Positions 1 to 10,928 are shown, counted from the stretch's first letter. The stretch is 64,000 nt of DNA from Hyposmocoma kahamanoa (GCF_003589595.1 NW_020653391.1:3294101-3358100); one strand, 5' to 3'. Program-made: numbers and translations. Notes: generated from the sequence alone by a model not told the origin.

Positions 1-110
1 TTCAAACCTTTGCGATTTAATGCTTTAAATGGCGCTGCAATTGCTATGAACAGGCTTGTCACTTATCACCAGGGGCACGATTTGTTTGCCACTTGGTATC
101 ATAAAAAAAC
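1..110 (+). repeat. LepA repeat, 3' fragment
   Basis: Matches the last third of the LepA family (block beginning TTTGCGATTTAA, then the GGCGCACGA-like block and an A-rich end). Cut off by the window edge, so its true 5' end lies outside. Confidence 0.75.
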
Positions 111-230
111 AAATGCTGCATTAAGCTATATTTTTTCATGTTCAACTTGTGGACATTTAGCTTAAAATAAGTGGACTTGTAAGTTTTATGTGGGACTAGT
201 ATAGTAAAAGAGCACATAAAACTTGACACA

Positions 231-448
231 TACCAAGTGACGGGACGAACAAGTCGTGCGCCTGGTGGTAAGCGATATGTCCGCCCATAACAGTTGCAGT
301 GCCACTCGGATCTTAACATCACAAAGACGTAAGTTGACAAGTTCCGTGTGCCTGAAATTTTACCAGCACCCTTACCCTTTAAAAACGAAACACAGTAATG
401 ATTACATTACATTACTGCTTGGCAGCAGAAACAGATAAGGTGACGCTA
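231..448 (-). repeat. LepA repeat
   Basis: Begins with the reversed LepA 3' block (ACCAAGTGACGGGACGAAC) and runs to the GCAGAAACAGATAAGG block. The internal hairpin arm is partly lost and the outer 5' block is missing. Confidence 0.85.
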
Positions 449-452
449 TAAT

Positions 453-825
453 TTGGCTGAATACCATTTGTGTAGAAATGTCATTGATAGGTATAATAAT
501 AGTTCTTTTATGCCTAGATTAACCATATTCTAAAAACAATGTTATATAGATGGACATTTCGCCATTTTGTCGTATTTTCTCTACACCATGCTTTTTTTAA
601 TTTTTTACTCATCCGAAGAACAGAGTCCAATGTGATTGCAGCGAAAAGAGGATAAATACATTATCTCGTTATTCAAACTAAAATCTATCTATAGTGTTTT
701 CAGAATGTTTATATCTTATTTCGTTTCGAAAATGTAAAACCGAATAATGATCTATCTGATACCTACAGCGAAAAACAAAGAGCGAAATGGACAATGTCCT
801 GAGAATAAGCTGTCTTGGACATAGG
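453..825. other. No feature seen
   Basis: AT-rich DNA between two LepA copies. I see no coding potential, TIR or tRNA-like box. Confidence 0.5.
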
Positions 826-1106
826 TTTTTTTTTATAGCAGCAAGGGACGGGATGAACAAGTCGTGCGTCTGATGGTAAGCTACACGCCTGTTCTTAGCA
901 GTTACGGTGCCACTCAGAGCACTAGTACTGCGCCCGTCACCCTTAGACATAAGTTGACAAGTCCCATGTGCCTGTAATTCAGCAGCACCTTTACCCTTCA
1001 AAACCGGAATACGGCGCTGACATTACTCCTTGGCGACAGAAATAGGTAAGGTGGCAGTACTATCCTGGACGCGCTCTTTCACAAGGAGTTCTATTGCTGC
1101 TAAAAA
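826..1106 (-). repeat. LepA repeat, near full length
   Basis: Nearly complete copy with both ends: reversed A-rich end (run of T) on the left, and CTCTTTCACAAGGAG plus CTGCTAAA on the right. One of the better copies for building a consensus. Confidence 0.9.
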
Positions 1107-2063
1107 AGTAAAGCTGTAAAGAAAATAAATATCACTCGTAGATAAGTAGGTTATGTAGCAGTAATTTTGTTTTACATTCTACATTGTGGTTGGTTATTAG
1201 TTTTGTAAGGGGAATAAACATTTCTGCTACATTACCTGGAATTGACAAACGCTTGAGTGCAATCTAACCTGATTAAAAGGTGCTCTTAAAAATACTTATT
1301 ATGTAGTCTTAAATGGCCTCGGAGTTTCGTTATAATACCTCCTATAAGTAATTTTCAATCTCCACCTCTGGTCAGTCCAAACTCTTTTAATTTGGGAACA
1401 TTAAGTTCAAACCAAAAACCATAATTATCGTCGCGTTGCTTCGCTAAGTATACGATAGAGATATTAATCGTGTGTGTTTTGTTTGATTTATACACTTTTA
1501 TAGATTTCCACAAATTACAAGGTACATTTAACTTGGCCCTGTTTTTTGTACCGCTAATGGTTACAAATGTATGTGACCGAACTTAGATAGACGGTAAAAT
1601 TTTTTGGTATTGTTTTTGTTTTTAATGACTCTAATTGTTGTAAATCTATTAAGAGTCGATACTGCCTCAGCCCGAAATTAAAGCCATTTCAAAAATGTAT
1701 ATCGTATACTATACGGGTTCTATTTAGTTCAGTTGAGATAAAAAATAAAACTCACTCGTAAAGTACCTATTGAATGAAGCTCTTTTCTTGTAAAATTTCG
1801 AGGTATGTTTGTGTTTTTTTTTCTATAGTAAAAATTTTTAAGAATCGTGTTCTGACACAGTATACTATTCAGTGTATAAGTATCCTTAATTTTACTAAAT
1901 ATTTTTTCCAAAGCGATTAATTCTACACTTTCACTGTTATGCAGAATCAATCAAAACCAAAATTTGAAAAAAAAAAATTTGAGGTTGTATGGACTCATAA
2001 TTTGGTTATGAAAGAAGAATATTAACCCTCTGTCTGGTTTCGCCGTAGTCGAGTAAAAAAAAT
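1107..2063. other. No feature seen
   Basis: About 950 bp of AT-rich DNA. The short open frames have no recognisable composition or motif. Confidence 0.5.
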
Positions 2064-2283
2064 ATATGCCAGACAATCGCATTAATTGCCTGGTCACAAA
2101 CTTGGGAATCCCTTGTGCTGTGAGTACCAGAGTAACGGAATTCACTCTGAGGCCCTTCCCAGAATACCCAGACTAGAAACATTTTAGAAAAGTTTATTTC
2201 CCAATAGGTTCTACCGGGAATTGAAACCAGGACCTCCGCATCCAGCGTCCATAATGTATACCGTTAGGTCGCCGAGGTCGACA
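2064..2283 (-). mobile_element. SINE-H copy (tRNA-derived)
   Basis: Read on the minus strand, a tRNA-like head carries a B-box-like GGTTTCAATTCC and is followed by a body shared with the copy at 19705 (CCAGACAATC, AGGAATCCC and GAGTACCAGAG blocks). It abuts SINE-E directly. Confidence 0.65.
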
Positions 2284-2284
2284 C

Positions 2285-2470
2285 ATTCGTGAGGTCGTTT
2301 CATGGCTTAGTTGACGTAGCGCCTGCCACGGTTTGCTAGGAGACGTCGGTTCGAATCCGGCCGGATCAAAGGAATTTTTCTAAGTGTTCACTCTTTGTAT
2401 TAATAATTATAACAAACTTGTGGAGTAATTTTACAAAAAATATTTGAACATCAATCATTAATTCAGTAAA
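2285..2470 (+). mobile_element. SINE-E copy (tRNA-derived)
   Basis: Contains a tRNA-like head (TGGCTTAGTTGACGTAGCG), B-box GGTTCGAATCC, then the family tail with CTTTGTATTAATAATTATAACAAAC. The 5' CATAGATGGCGCTACGG block of the full family is absent, so it is 5'-truncated or replaced by SINE-H. Confidence 0.8.
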
Positions 2471-2726
2471 AATTTAATGTACTGATGGTTTATGGTTTTT
2501 ACAAATCAATCGTTACAATATTGGAACCTAGAAGTAACACGAGTGCTAATAACTCATTAAATTAAAATTAAAAAAAATCATATACAAAACAGTGGACTTT
2601 CTAAAAGTCACCATCTGTAAATCAATTACTTCTCAATAGTCAACAATTTATTGAGCTTGAACATGATATAGTTCTGTTGTTGTTGAGAAGTTGGACAGTC
2701 CGCAGACTGTCCTAATTGCAGTATCA

Positions 2727-2930
2727 GATCGGTCATTCTCGAACTAATGTTTTTGGCAATTTTTATTATTTGTATAATTCAAGTATATTAATGTGTAATT
2801 GTTAAATAATATTGCACGATACAATACTCAAATATTAAACAACATTCCACGACAAAAAATCGAATACTTGAATAATAAAAATTGCCACGGAAATTAGGTA
2901 GTGAACACTAGTCCGAGAATGACCGAGATC
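2727..2930. mobile_element. Fold-back MITE, ~200 bp
   Basis: Outer arms share TCGGTCATTCTCG followed by AACTA on the left and GACTA on the right. Inner arms pair TGGCAATTTTTATTATT with AATAATAAAAATTGCCA. The symmetry defines a non-autonomous fold-back element. No open frame. A target duplication is not clear. Confidence 0.7.
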
Positions 2931-3445
2931 AAAGTAGAGATGCACATCACAATTCGATTTTTATGAAGATCGATTCAAGTGATTTATACGATCCAGTGAT
3001 TTATAATTGGTAACGCCAGATAGTTTATGTCTGTCAATCCGTGCTACGCCAAAGCCGTTATAATATTCGAACTGAAAAAATCCGCATCATCTAACTTTTT
3101 AAACTAACCATCTTTTAATTAAACATATCTGCCGAGCGTAAAGCTGTGTACGCAAGTTTTTTACGGTGGCGTTATCGGTGGTGTCGGATTGTAAAGAGGT
3201 GAAGCGGTACGAGCCCTTCGACGTTTTGGATATAAAGGTTGGTGGTAGCACGGCTTCGCTTCCTTTAACATTGGGAGTTCACCCATCTCGCAGCTCTTCA
3301 CGAGTTATCGAAGGTTTTATAATTTTTCTTACAGCGTCACCAATAATAATATATTTTCATTATATTCCAAAACGAATCGTTTAGATCGTATTCATAATTT
3401 AAACAATACAATCTTTTTCTAAATCCTGACTGAATTGTGAGACAA

Positions 3446-3590
3446 ATCCTAATTTATATTGGTCTGCAAGAAAGTAGTTTGGCAACATCTAAGTGCAATC
3501 TACGATATTTGGCGATTGCGGCTACAATTGTGCCATCTGAACGTCTTTTCTCACTGGCGTCTTTTGTTATCGTGTCAATGACAAAAACCA
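3446..3590 (+). pseudogene. hAT transposase C-terminal dimerisation remnant
   Basis: Two adjacent frames read like the end of a hAT transposase. The first gives NLYWSARK then a stop. The second gives RYLAIAATIVPSERLFSLAS, close to the family's usual 'YLAIPATSVPSERVFS' hATC signature. In hAT enzymes this segment mediates dimerisation. The rest of the protein is absent, the two parts lie in different frames, and SINE-D starts right after. A decayed, non-functional scrap. Confidence 0.75.
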
Positions 3591-3597
3591 ATGTTAT

Positions 3598-3833
3598 TAT
3601 ATAAATATAAATATTATATAACAACATTTCCGTTGCTCTAATCCCAAAGTAAGTAGCTAAAGCACTTGTGTTATGGAAATCGGATACAACGACGGTACCA
3701 CAAACACCTAGACCTGAGTCAATATACAAAAGTTAGTTTTCTACACTGACTCGGTCGGGGAACGGACCCGGGACCTCAGAGATGGCGACACCATGAAAAC
3801 CGTGTGCAAGCCACTCGACCACGGAGGTCGTTA
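3598..3833 (-). mobile_element. SINE-D copy (tRNA-derived)
   Basis: The minus strand starts with a tRNA-like head (ACCTCCGTGGTCGAGTGGC), a B-box region in GAGGTCCCGGGTCCGTTCC, and the family body GGTGTTTGTGGTACCGTCG. Ends in an AT-rich tail (TATAATATTTATATTTATA). Confidence 0.85.
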
Positions 3834-5056
3834 TTAGTTTTGTATGGAAACTGGGCGAGACGGTTCACTTTAAATTTCTAAGCATTTATTTGCTTCTTCT
3901 AATTCTTTAATAATCTAATCTTCTAATCTTAATATCTAAATTCTTTTATTTTATTTTATTTTTTTATCTGTTAAGTCGACGGCCATATTTGAATGTTACT
4001 TTATTATGTACGTATTTGTTCCAGTATTTATTCCGAAGATAGCGTTCGTTCCACGTCATTAAAACCTGTCTAATCCTCTATCTCAAAACTGAAAATACTT
4101 ATGCAAATACTGCTATCTCATCTTATCTCATCTACAATAAATCATTTAGCATATTTTATACTATTTTAGATTCGCGATACGACGATTTGCATACAACCCC
4201 TTTTGGTAAGTCTACAGGACGTCATGTTATTTCTTGAGCCAATTTGAGATCTAATGCGTTGGAACAAAATTTGTGTTCAAAATGCGGATTTATTTCGAAA
4301 AGTGGTGGTATTTTGTGAACTTCATGTGGAAAAGGGCCGCTTATGCTTTGTGTTAAAGTTTGTACACCGCGTACACAGTGAATCAGCAAATTACGTAGTA
4401 TCAGGCACGTGCTCTATAGTCTTCCGTATATGGATTCATGATGGTGATATCGTCGGTGTTTTGTAGAAACGGAGAAAGCACCATTTTGAAAAAAAAAATC
4501 CCGGGATCATGTTTTAGGTTTTAACGACTGTTTTAAAATATTTATATCCTGTTTTAAAATTCCATTTTGGTTTTAATTGAGTTTAAGTTTTAAAATTGAA
4601 TTTAAAAAAGGACGCAAATATTTAAGCTTACGGATCCGTCACAGAAACCCCAAGCATTGATCGCTCTCTAAAGTTAGAATATACACTACATCAAAAAATT
4701 TTCGTCAATGTGTAATGTGAGATAATTTAGCGGGTTCCTTTTTAGTGATAACACAACAGTTTCTAAATAAGGCAGGGGGGAAGCACGCTTTACTAATTGA
4801 GCCATTTCGCAGATAAGCAGATATAGCACGGCACGCAAGCGACCACGCAACGCGTGATGGGCGCCATTTGCATATTATGATTCGTGGGGGATCGGTGTGG
4901 GGGTGGGATGACATTGGGGTTGAGAGATGTTAGTTTTATGATTACCTTAGGTAAAACGAAGGATAAGTATAAGAAGTTATTGATTTTTTTTTTCGGATGT
5001 TTGATCATCCCTTCACCACAGTTTGTTTTTTTTTTCTGAAAATACTAAATAAATAG
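3834..5056. other. No feature seen
   Basis: About 1.2 kb of AT-rich DNA with several (CT/AAT)-like low-complexity patches near 3900-3970. Short open frames (longest 71 codons) show no known domain. Confidence 0.45.
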
Positions 5057-5064
5057 GATTTGTA

Positions 5065-5347
5065 CATTGACTTACAAATAAATGGACGACGGGTCTAATA
5101 CAAAAACCACGAAAAAAATGTCCCAAGTCAACCTATTTAAACGTAGTGACATGTAAAGGAATATGAAAAAGCTAAAACGTTCAATTTAAATTGTAATGTC
5201 ATCGCAGTACTGTCTAATTTTGCTTCGATTTTGAGTCGAACAAACGAAGACTAAAGCTTGAATGACGCTCTGTATACGATTTTAACGCCCTATAAGTTCG
5301 GACACTTTTTAGCACGGAGCCGACGTCCATATAATTGTAAGTCAATG
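5065..5347 (+). mobile_element. MITE-C copy 1, with perfect 8-bp target duplication
   Basis: Starts CATTGACTTACAA and ends TTGTAAGTCAATG, a 13-bp perfect TIR. It is flanked on both sides by GATTTGTA (5057-5064 and 5348-5355), an exact 8-bp target duplication. Eight-base duplications are made by hAT and P superfamily transposases. 283 bp, with ~45 bp more interior than the copies at 9552 and 17438. No open frame, so it must be moved in trans. Confidence 0.9.
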
Positions 5348-5355
5348 GATTTGTA

Positions 5356-6539
5356 TGTGTTTTTGTGGGGTTATTAAAAAGATCCTTCAATTCGCCTCAT
5401 TAAATCCTTCGGTGACCAGTTGGGAGCTACTTCCGGTATAGGCTTAGCTATGAAAAAAGCAATCGGGTTGCAGTTTTACGTGAAACTTTCTGCCTACCTA
5501 AGGTATTAAAAACAAAAGAAGACGCGATAAGCACTTTTCATATCTTGCGTATAATGCCTTTATACCACCAAAAGAATATTCTTTATCTTTGTCTTCAAAA
5601 TGACGATTTACGGCAGCTATTATTTCATTGTCGTCTAAAAATCTTTGTCAGTCCTTTTTAAATTAGAAAAAAAAAAATCGCTGGGCGTTAGGTCTTGTAG
5701 GGAGGATGGTTTATTTTGAAGAAGCCGGTGTCACTTAAGGTGAGTCAGCGGACAAGAAGCGGGAAAAACTGTTTTGCTATATCAAATGGTTTCGGTATTT
5801 ACTATTAACCCGTACGGTCTTACAAAAAATATACAATGTACCTAAAGATATTGCCTAAAGCACGTGCTAATTTGTTACACGATAGTATGTACTTTATCCG
5901 ATCATATTAAATCCAAAAAACAGGCTAAAATAAAATTCGAAAATGAATTATTTACGAATAAAATATCTAACTTTGTACATAATTTTTATATGGTGATACT
6001 ACTCTTTAAGTACTACAGAGAACCTGCAAAATTTTGGTTTTCAACTAAAGCCTTATTAGTTATTAAATTCACATTAATTCAAAAAATTTGCAAATTGCTC
6101 GGCGGCTTAATGACACACCCACCTACTGCCTCGTCTGTCGCCATCAAGGGCTTGTCGACGTCGGATCTGTGTTAAATTTTCTCCGCTTTTGCTTATTTTA
6201 TTCCTATTAATTTGCAGCACGTGGATTGCGGGACTGGAGGGAACCCCACACCTCACCTCCAAAAACCTTAGCTCGCGTTGAAATGTGAGGGGGCTGCTGG
6301 CGTTGGTTGAGTTCTGTTGACTGTTCAGTAGGATTGTAATGTAGACAGGAGAGCAGTTAGGCAGAGTAGTAGTACCGGTCGCAGCCAGCGCGCCTCCGTA
6401 CATCTTGCTTAATACGTTTAACGTTCAGAAGATCAAAAGGGTAAAGAACTAGAGCTAATAAATCCAGTTTTATAAGTATTTATTCCAGTTTTAACAATAT
6501 TTATGATCTTTAAAATGTTTATCAAAAAATAAGAAGAAA
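5356..6539. other. No recognised feature; two unassigned open frames
   Basis: Holds open frames of about 103 codons (5864-6175, plus) and 98 codons (6107-6403, minus) that overlap. Neither shows a domain I recognise. The first is AT-driven (Lys, Phe and Ile rich) and is probably chance. Confidence 0.4.
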
Positions 6540-6690
6540 AGACGTGTTCGCTGCCGCGATCGGGTAGGAAGTGACAATAGAACGAAACAAAATCAGAATG
6601 CGAGGCAAAAGAACTATGGAAATTCAAATTTTAAATTAAATACGAGTGGCCAGGAACCGGAGAAAGGCGATAAAAAGGTGGGATGACGAT
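6540..6690 (-). repeat. Rep-J copy 1 (unclassified repeat)
   Basis: Reversed, this matches 35728-35880: shared blocks CATCCCACCTTTT, GGTTCCTGGCCACT, TTTGCCTCG and TTTCGTTC, then a GAAGCGAGCA-like block. It lies immediately downstream of the mariner scrap in the same direction and may be part of the same element. Confidence 0.6.
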
Positions 6691-6699
6691 ATCAGGAGG

Positions 6700-6832
6700 T
6701 CACACCGTCACACTTCGCCTTAAGGGCAGCCTCACAATGCGCGCCACATGAACGGGCGCGTTATCCTGCAAAAACATTACTCCACACTCTAAATTCCTGC
6801 ATCCCTTCTGGACAATAGACTCACGAACCTGA
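6700..6832 (-). pseudogene. mariner-like transposase fragment
   Basis: The minus-strand translation includes VRESIVQKGCRN followed by GVMFLQDNAPVHVARIV. The core LQDNAPVH surrounds the second catalytic Asp of mariner/Tc1 DD(E/D) transposases, which cut and paste DNA at TA sites. The following 'HPPYSPDL' segment survives only as a degraded trace in another frame, and a stop follows. Upstream and downstream thirds of the gene are missing. Confidence 0.75.
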
Positions 6833-7034
6833 GTCAAATTCAATTCAATTCAAGTCAAAGTAAATTTCAATAAATTTGCATTGAATTATTTTATTTACGA
6901 ATACTTCTTCCATCAAAAATTCTCTCAATAAGTCTGAAAAGGTTATCGTTGATAAGAGTCTATAAAGCCAGACCATGCTAATAGGTTCTGTACTCCTTCA
7001 ATACAATAGATGTAGGTATATAGATAGTAACAGT

Positions 7035-7288
7035 ATAGCTTTTTGCGAAACAGTTCGTCCAGAGAAGTAGATACTGCCACTTTACGTATTTCTGCCGCCA
7101 AGTAATAATGCGAGCATTATTGCGTTTCGGTTTTGATGAAGGTTTTGTCAACTTATATCTCAGGGTGACGGGCGCAGTGGCAGTGCCCCTCAGATCTTTG
7201 CGATTTAAAGCTCTGAGTGGCACTGCATCCATCCATACCATTACGCGTACGACTTGCTCGTCCCATCACTTAATATTATAAAAAAAGA
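7035..7288 (+). repeat. LepA repeat with internal deletion
   Basis: Both ends are present. The central block GGGTGCTGGTGAAATTACAG is missing (deletion near 7141). The internal hairpin is very well kept at 7180-7226: 20-nt arms with two mismatches around a 7-nt loop. Confidence 0.85.
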
Positions 7289-7740
7289 TATTTGCTTAAA
7301 GTTAATGTTCCCATAACCTCGCAACTTACCAATAAATAGCAAGAGTACATAATTATTATGTATGAATTCACCGCCAATACGAAACCTAATTTCCTCGACC
7401 GAGGGCTATAACTGGCTTAATATCAACGCAGAATTGTCCACGCAGATCCCTGGAGAAATCATCGACTATAACCACACTTAACGTCTCTAAAAATCGCTAC
7501 ATTAAATAAGGAATGTACGAGACTTCCAGTGAAAACCTTTTCTAAAGTCTCGAAACTTCTATAAATTATTGGAGGAAGTGATGGGACTTCGAGGAATTTA
7601 ATTTCCTTTGGGGCATCGAGTATGGGAAAGAGAGGATAAATGTCGTTCATCGAGTTGAGTACAAAAATCAACACTTCAGAAATTCGTATTGCTCATTTTG
7701 GGTAAGTGGCAAATTGGAAATTTCGGATGCGGTATATCAG
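7289..7740. other. No recognised feature; minus-strand open frame 7459-7674
   Basis: A 71-codon minus-strand open frame (start MLIFVLNSMNDIYPLFPILD) has a balanced composition with several Pro and aromatic residues, less AT-driven than its neighbours. I recognise no family, and it could be an exon scrap or an old element piece. Confidence 0.3.
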
Positions 7741-7779
7741 TACCCTAGGTATAACAAAGCCATATGTGATCATACGACA
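7741..7779 (+). mobile_element. MITE-B copy, left part (split)
   Basis: CCCTAGGTATAACAAAGCC then ATGTGATCATACG match the left end of MITE-B. The family continues only at 8208, so ~430 bp separates the two parts. Confidence 0.65.
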
Positions 7780-8207
7780 ATAGTATATTTTTTTATCGAG
7801 GGACTAAAACGAGCCAATAAATACCCGAAGTGGTCAGAGGGCTTATTTGGCTTTTAGTCTTGAGGTGAAAACTTTACTTTTCATTTCGACTGCGAGAAAA
7901 AAAAATCAATCGTTTCCGCTCTACAACAAAATTACAAACCCATATTCTGAAGTTTTCATGATATTTTTTTTCCAACTAGACACAGATACAATAAACTCAC
8001 TAACGCGGGAAAATAATATGGCGCCAGCGTCTATGCGGAAAAAGCATGGAACTAAAACCGAGAGTACTACTGGCAGTTTGAGTTTGTTCACATGGAGTAA
8101 ATTAAAAAATTAGGTACTTTTTACTACCTAGGGATTAAAGGACGCACTTTACTCCCGCTACGTAAGGCTATAATGACGTAGGTACTTATAGAGCACGAGA
8201 AGAGAAA

Positions 8208-8390
8208 AAGTGCTTTTATCACATAAAATTTATAAAAAGAATACGAACTACATGTAACAGATTATAAAATTTGATAACTCACCTATTTAAGCATAAAAAA
8301 GTTATTGACTATTTTTGTTTCTAGAATCTTTATATATCTCTCCTGAAAAGTTGTAATTTTCCAGATGTGACCGTATTACGCCAAGGGTGC
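8208..8390 (+). mobile_element. MITE-B copy, right part (split)
   Basis: Resumes at GTGCTTTTATCACATA and runs through CTCTCCTGAAAAGTTG to the right TIR (GATGTGACCGTATTACGCC, AAGGGTG). With 7741-7779 it makes one full MITE-B. Confidence 0.75.
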
Positions 8391-9500
8391 GATATCATAC
8401 TTACTAAATTATTACGGCCGCATCGCTTATTTTAAAACCAAAAATTGTTTTTAAAATATTTTTCCATACACATAATATGTACATAATTTATGAGCTGCCA
8501 CCTTTTTAAGATCATGTTACGTAAATGAAATGAAAGAATTTTAAAACAAAGGACCTCTCTGATGTCGAATCTGTTTATACGTAATGAGGTATGGGATCAC
8601 GATATTTATTTTGATAAATATATTTTGATAATTATTTATATATTTATAAAATTAATTGGAACAACAAAATGCTACCGCTAGCAACATTGTGCCATATGTT
8701 CATATCAGAGACGGATCTAAACGTGTCAAATGTCAATCTAAAAAAATGTCCCGACCCAAAACTTTTTTCCCAGAAATTTTTCTTCATGTTTATGTAATTT
8801 TCTCACTGTTTGTCGGTTTTGGTAATAAAATCAAGAGACAAAGCTATAAATCAGCATGGGTAATAATCGAATATATTTTGGATAATTATCATAATTATAA
8901 AAGAAAATAAATATCTTGATAATTTTGCGCCCTTTCGAAATTTTTCTCAAAAAAGATGTCGTAGGTATAATAAAATAAGGGCGCTATGAAAAATTTGTTA
9001 AATAAAAAAAAACAAAATTATTATTCATTTTCCAATGTGCCGCATCTACATATTTTCATCTGCGTCGTCATCTCAGCCGAGCACAGGATTAACTGTCCTC
9101 CCGTCAAGTGTCACTCAGCGCTAGTGTTTACACAGCAGATTATCCTACGGCTTTATGCACGATGCAGCCATGTTTATTGATATGTGAATGTTATTCAATA
9201 AATATTATTTGGATGAAATTCAATTATATTTTGTCATAAAATTCGTGATCTAGTTACTCGTGTACAAAGTAGGACGGTAGCAAAAGAATTGTACACTTCT
9301 GTAAACATAAATAGAGCCACCTTGCATTTTTATTTTTAAAGCTAGAATACAAAAATATTGTTACCATCGAAGAAAAAATTTTCCCAAATTTAACACAAAC
9401 GGTTTCACAAATTTAATAAAGAAATAGGGTGCAGTTTTCCCTGGATGAACTCTTTCACATTGCGCTCCAATCTACTAAAAGAATTTTGGCATCTTGGATT
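8391..9500. other. No feature seen
   Basis: AT-rich. Open frames at 8656-8910 and 8986-9180 are rich in Lys, Asn, Ile and Phe as expected by chance in such DNA. Confidence 0.45.
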
Positions 9501-9501
9501 G

Positions 9502-9538
9502 AACAAGAATAGGAAGACTGTGTCTTCCTATTCTTGTT
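9502..9538. repeat. Perfect 17-bp inverted repeat, 3-nt loop
   Basis: Arms 9502-9518 and 9522-9538 are exact reverse complements (core AAGAATAGGAAGAC) around TGT. Not part of any repeat family I can see here. Confidence 0.85.
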
Positions 9539-9551
9539 TGACTTACAACAC

Positions 9552-9779
9552 CATTGACTTACAATTATATGGACGTCGGGTCCGCGCTAAAAAGTGTCCG
9601 CACTTGTAAGGCGCTAAAATCGTATACAGAGCGCCAAACTCCGCTTTAGTCTTCATTTGTTCGACTGACAGCGCGATACTGCGATGACATTACAATTTAA
9701 ATTTCGAATAGGTTGACTTGGGACATTTTTTTCGTGGTTTTTGTATTAGACCCGTCGTCCATTTGTTTGTAAGTCAATG
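9552..9779 (-). mobile_element. MITE-C copy 2
   Basis: CATTGACTTACAA to TTTGTAAGTCAATG, 228 bp, inverted relative to copy 1. Flanks TACAACAC and CAGGACAC agree at 5 of 8 positions, as for an aged 8-bp target duplication. Confidence 0.85.
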
Positions 9780-9787
9780 CAGGACAC

Positions 9788-10769
9788 TTAAAAACACAAC
9801 TTGCTTAGTATAGCAGTGTCTAATAAAGGCTGCGGTTATCACTTTCCATTTCATCCGGGACAGTTTGTACATTGGTTGAGTAACATAAATAATAATAAAG
9901 TTTACATTCATGATCACATTCTCACAATCACATCACAATGCCACAAGGTCAGTAGGTCACAATGCCCATTCTTTCCATAGCGTAATGTCTATAAAAGCAA
10001 TAGACCGAATGACTGGCGGCTGTCTAACCCACATAATTTAAATTTTAAATTGCTTCCAATTTATTACGCCAAGTCCGTTTGCTACGGCAAATATTAACAT
10101 ATAAAAACACTTCCATAATATCAATTCTTTACAATAAGGTCACTCATTTTACAATCGATTGACTCGATCGCTATTGGTCAGTATTTAGTCGTTGCCTCGG
10201 GCAACTGTCAACAAAACCAACATTGTAATCAATCCGTAACTATTAAAACTATAATTACACACTTTGTGATAGGTCATCAAGATTCAGAGCAGCCAGTTGG
10301 GCAACTAACGGCAGGCAAGTAAATTATTGCTGACTATTTGTGAGGTTCTTTGTCTGAGAAGAACTCGACTGGGTCAAAGCTCATTGCTGTGAAGTAATGC
10401 TAGCTACCATAATCCCAGGAGCAGGAGATTTTGGATTTTATGTCCAATGACCAGTGACGCGTTTGCAATATTAAGGACGCTTCCTTGGTATCGCAAATGT
10501 CCACCGAACATTGACTCAGCATATAAAACACAACCAGTGTATATGGGCCTCCCCAATAATGAAACATTATCCGATCGACGACCATCCATTTCTGGGCTGC
10601 TTGCGTCTAACGGTTCCTTGCGACGTGACCCGTCACAATATCTGTCATAACTCTAAAATAAAAGTATTTGCTCTAAGTTTAGTAGACAGGTCTGAAATTT
10701 CAATAGGAAGTAATTTGGACAGCATGGTAGACTAGCCCAAATGTCCTTTTCGAAATGATGTAGAAATAT
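9788..10769. other. No repeat seen; downstream of candidate exon
   Basis: About 1 kb with overlapping short frames around 10400-10735 on both strands, none recognised. If the minus-strand exon at 10.8 kb is real, this would be its first intron. Confidence 0.35.
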
Positions 10770-10787
10770 TCACTTTCGGGAACCAAC

Positions 10788-10928
10788 CTTATTAGGAACC
10801 AATTTGTGTTCTAGATACCACGTTTGCGAGTCTTCAGTGAAATTCTTTGCGTTGGAAGCAGTTACGTCATTGTCCATGGCACACATGTTTTTACCCTGTT
10901 CCAGCAATAAACCTAATATCAAAAACAT
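10788..10928 (-). CDS. Candidate host first exon, signal-peptide-like start (unidentified)
   Basis: I do not recognise this protein. From ATG at 10928 the minus strand reads MFLILGLLLEQGKNMCAMDN and goes on to WYLEHKLVPNK. The start is a short hydrophobic run followed by polar residues, as in a signal peptide. The frame stays open upstream to another ATG at 11036, and closes in TGA soon after KVGSRK at 10770. A possible 5' splice site, AAG|GTTGGT, falls at about 10787/10786, before that stop. Just upstream are a CpG-rich stretch and two CACGTG boxes. It could be the first coding exon of a secreted protein, or a chance frame. RNA evidence would decide. Confidence 0.3.

Noticed and set aside
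5864..6175. 103-codon plus frame as a gene
   Set aside because: Composition follows AT-rich DNA, no domain, no splice or promoter support.
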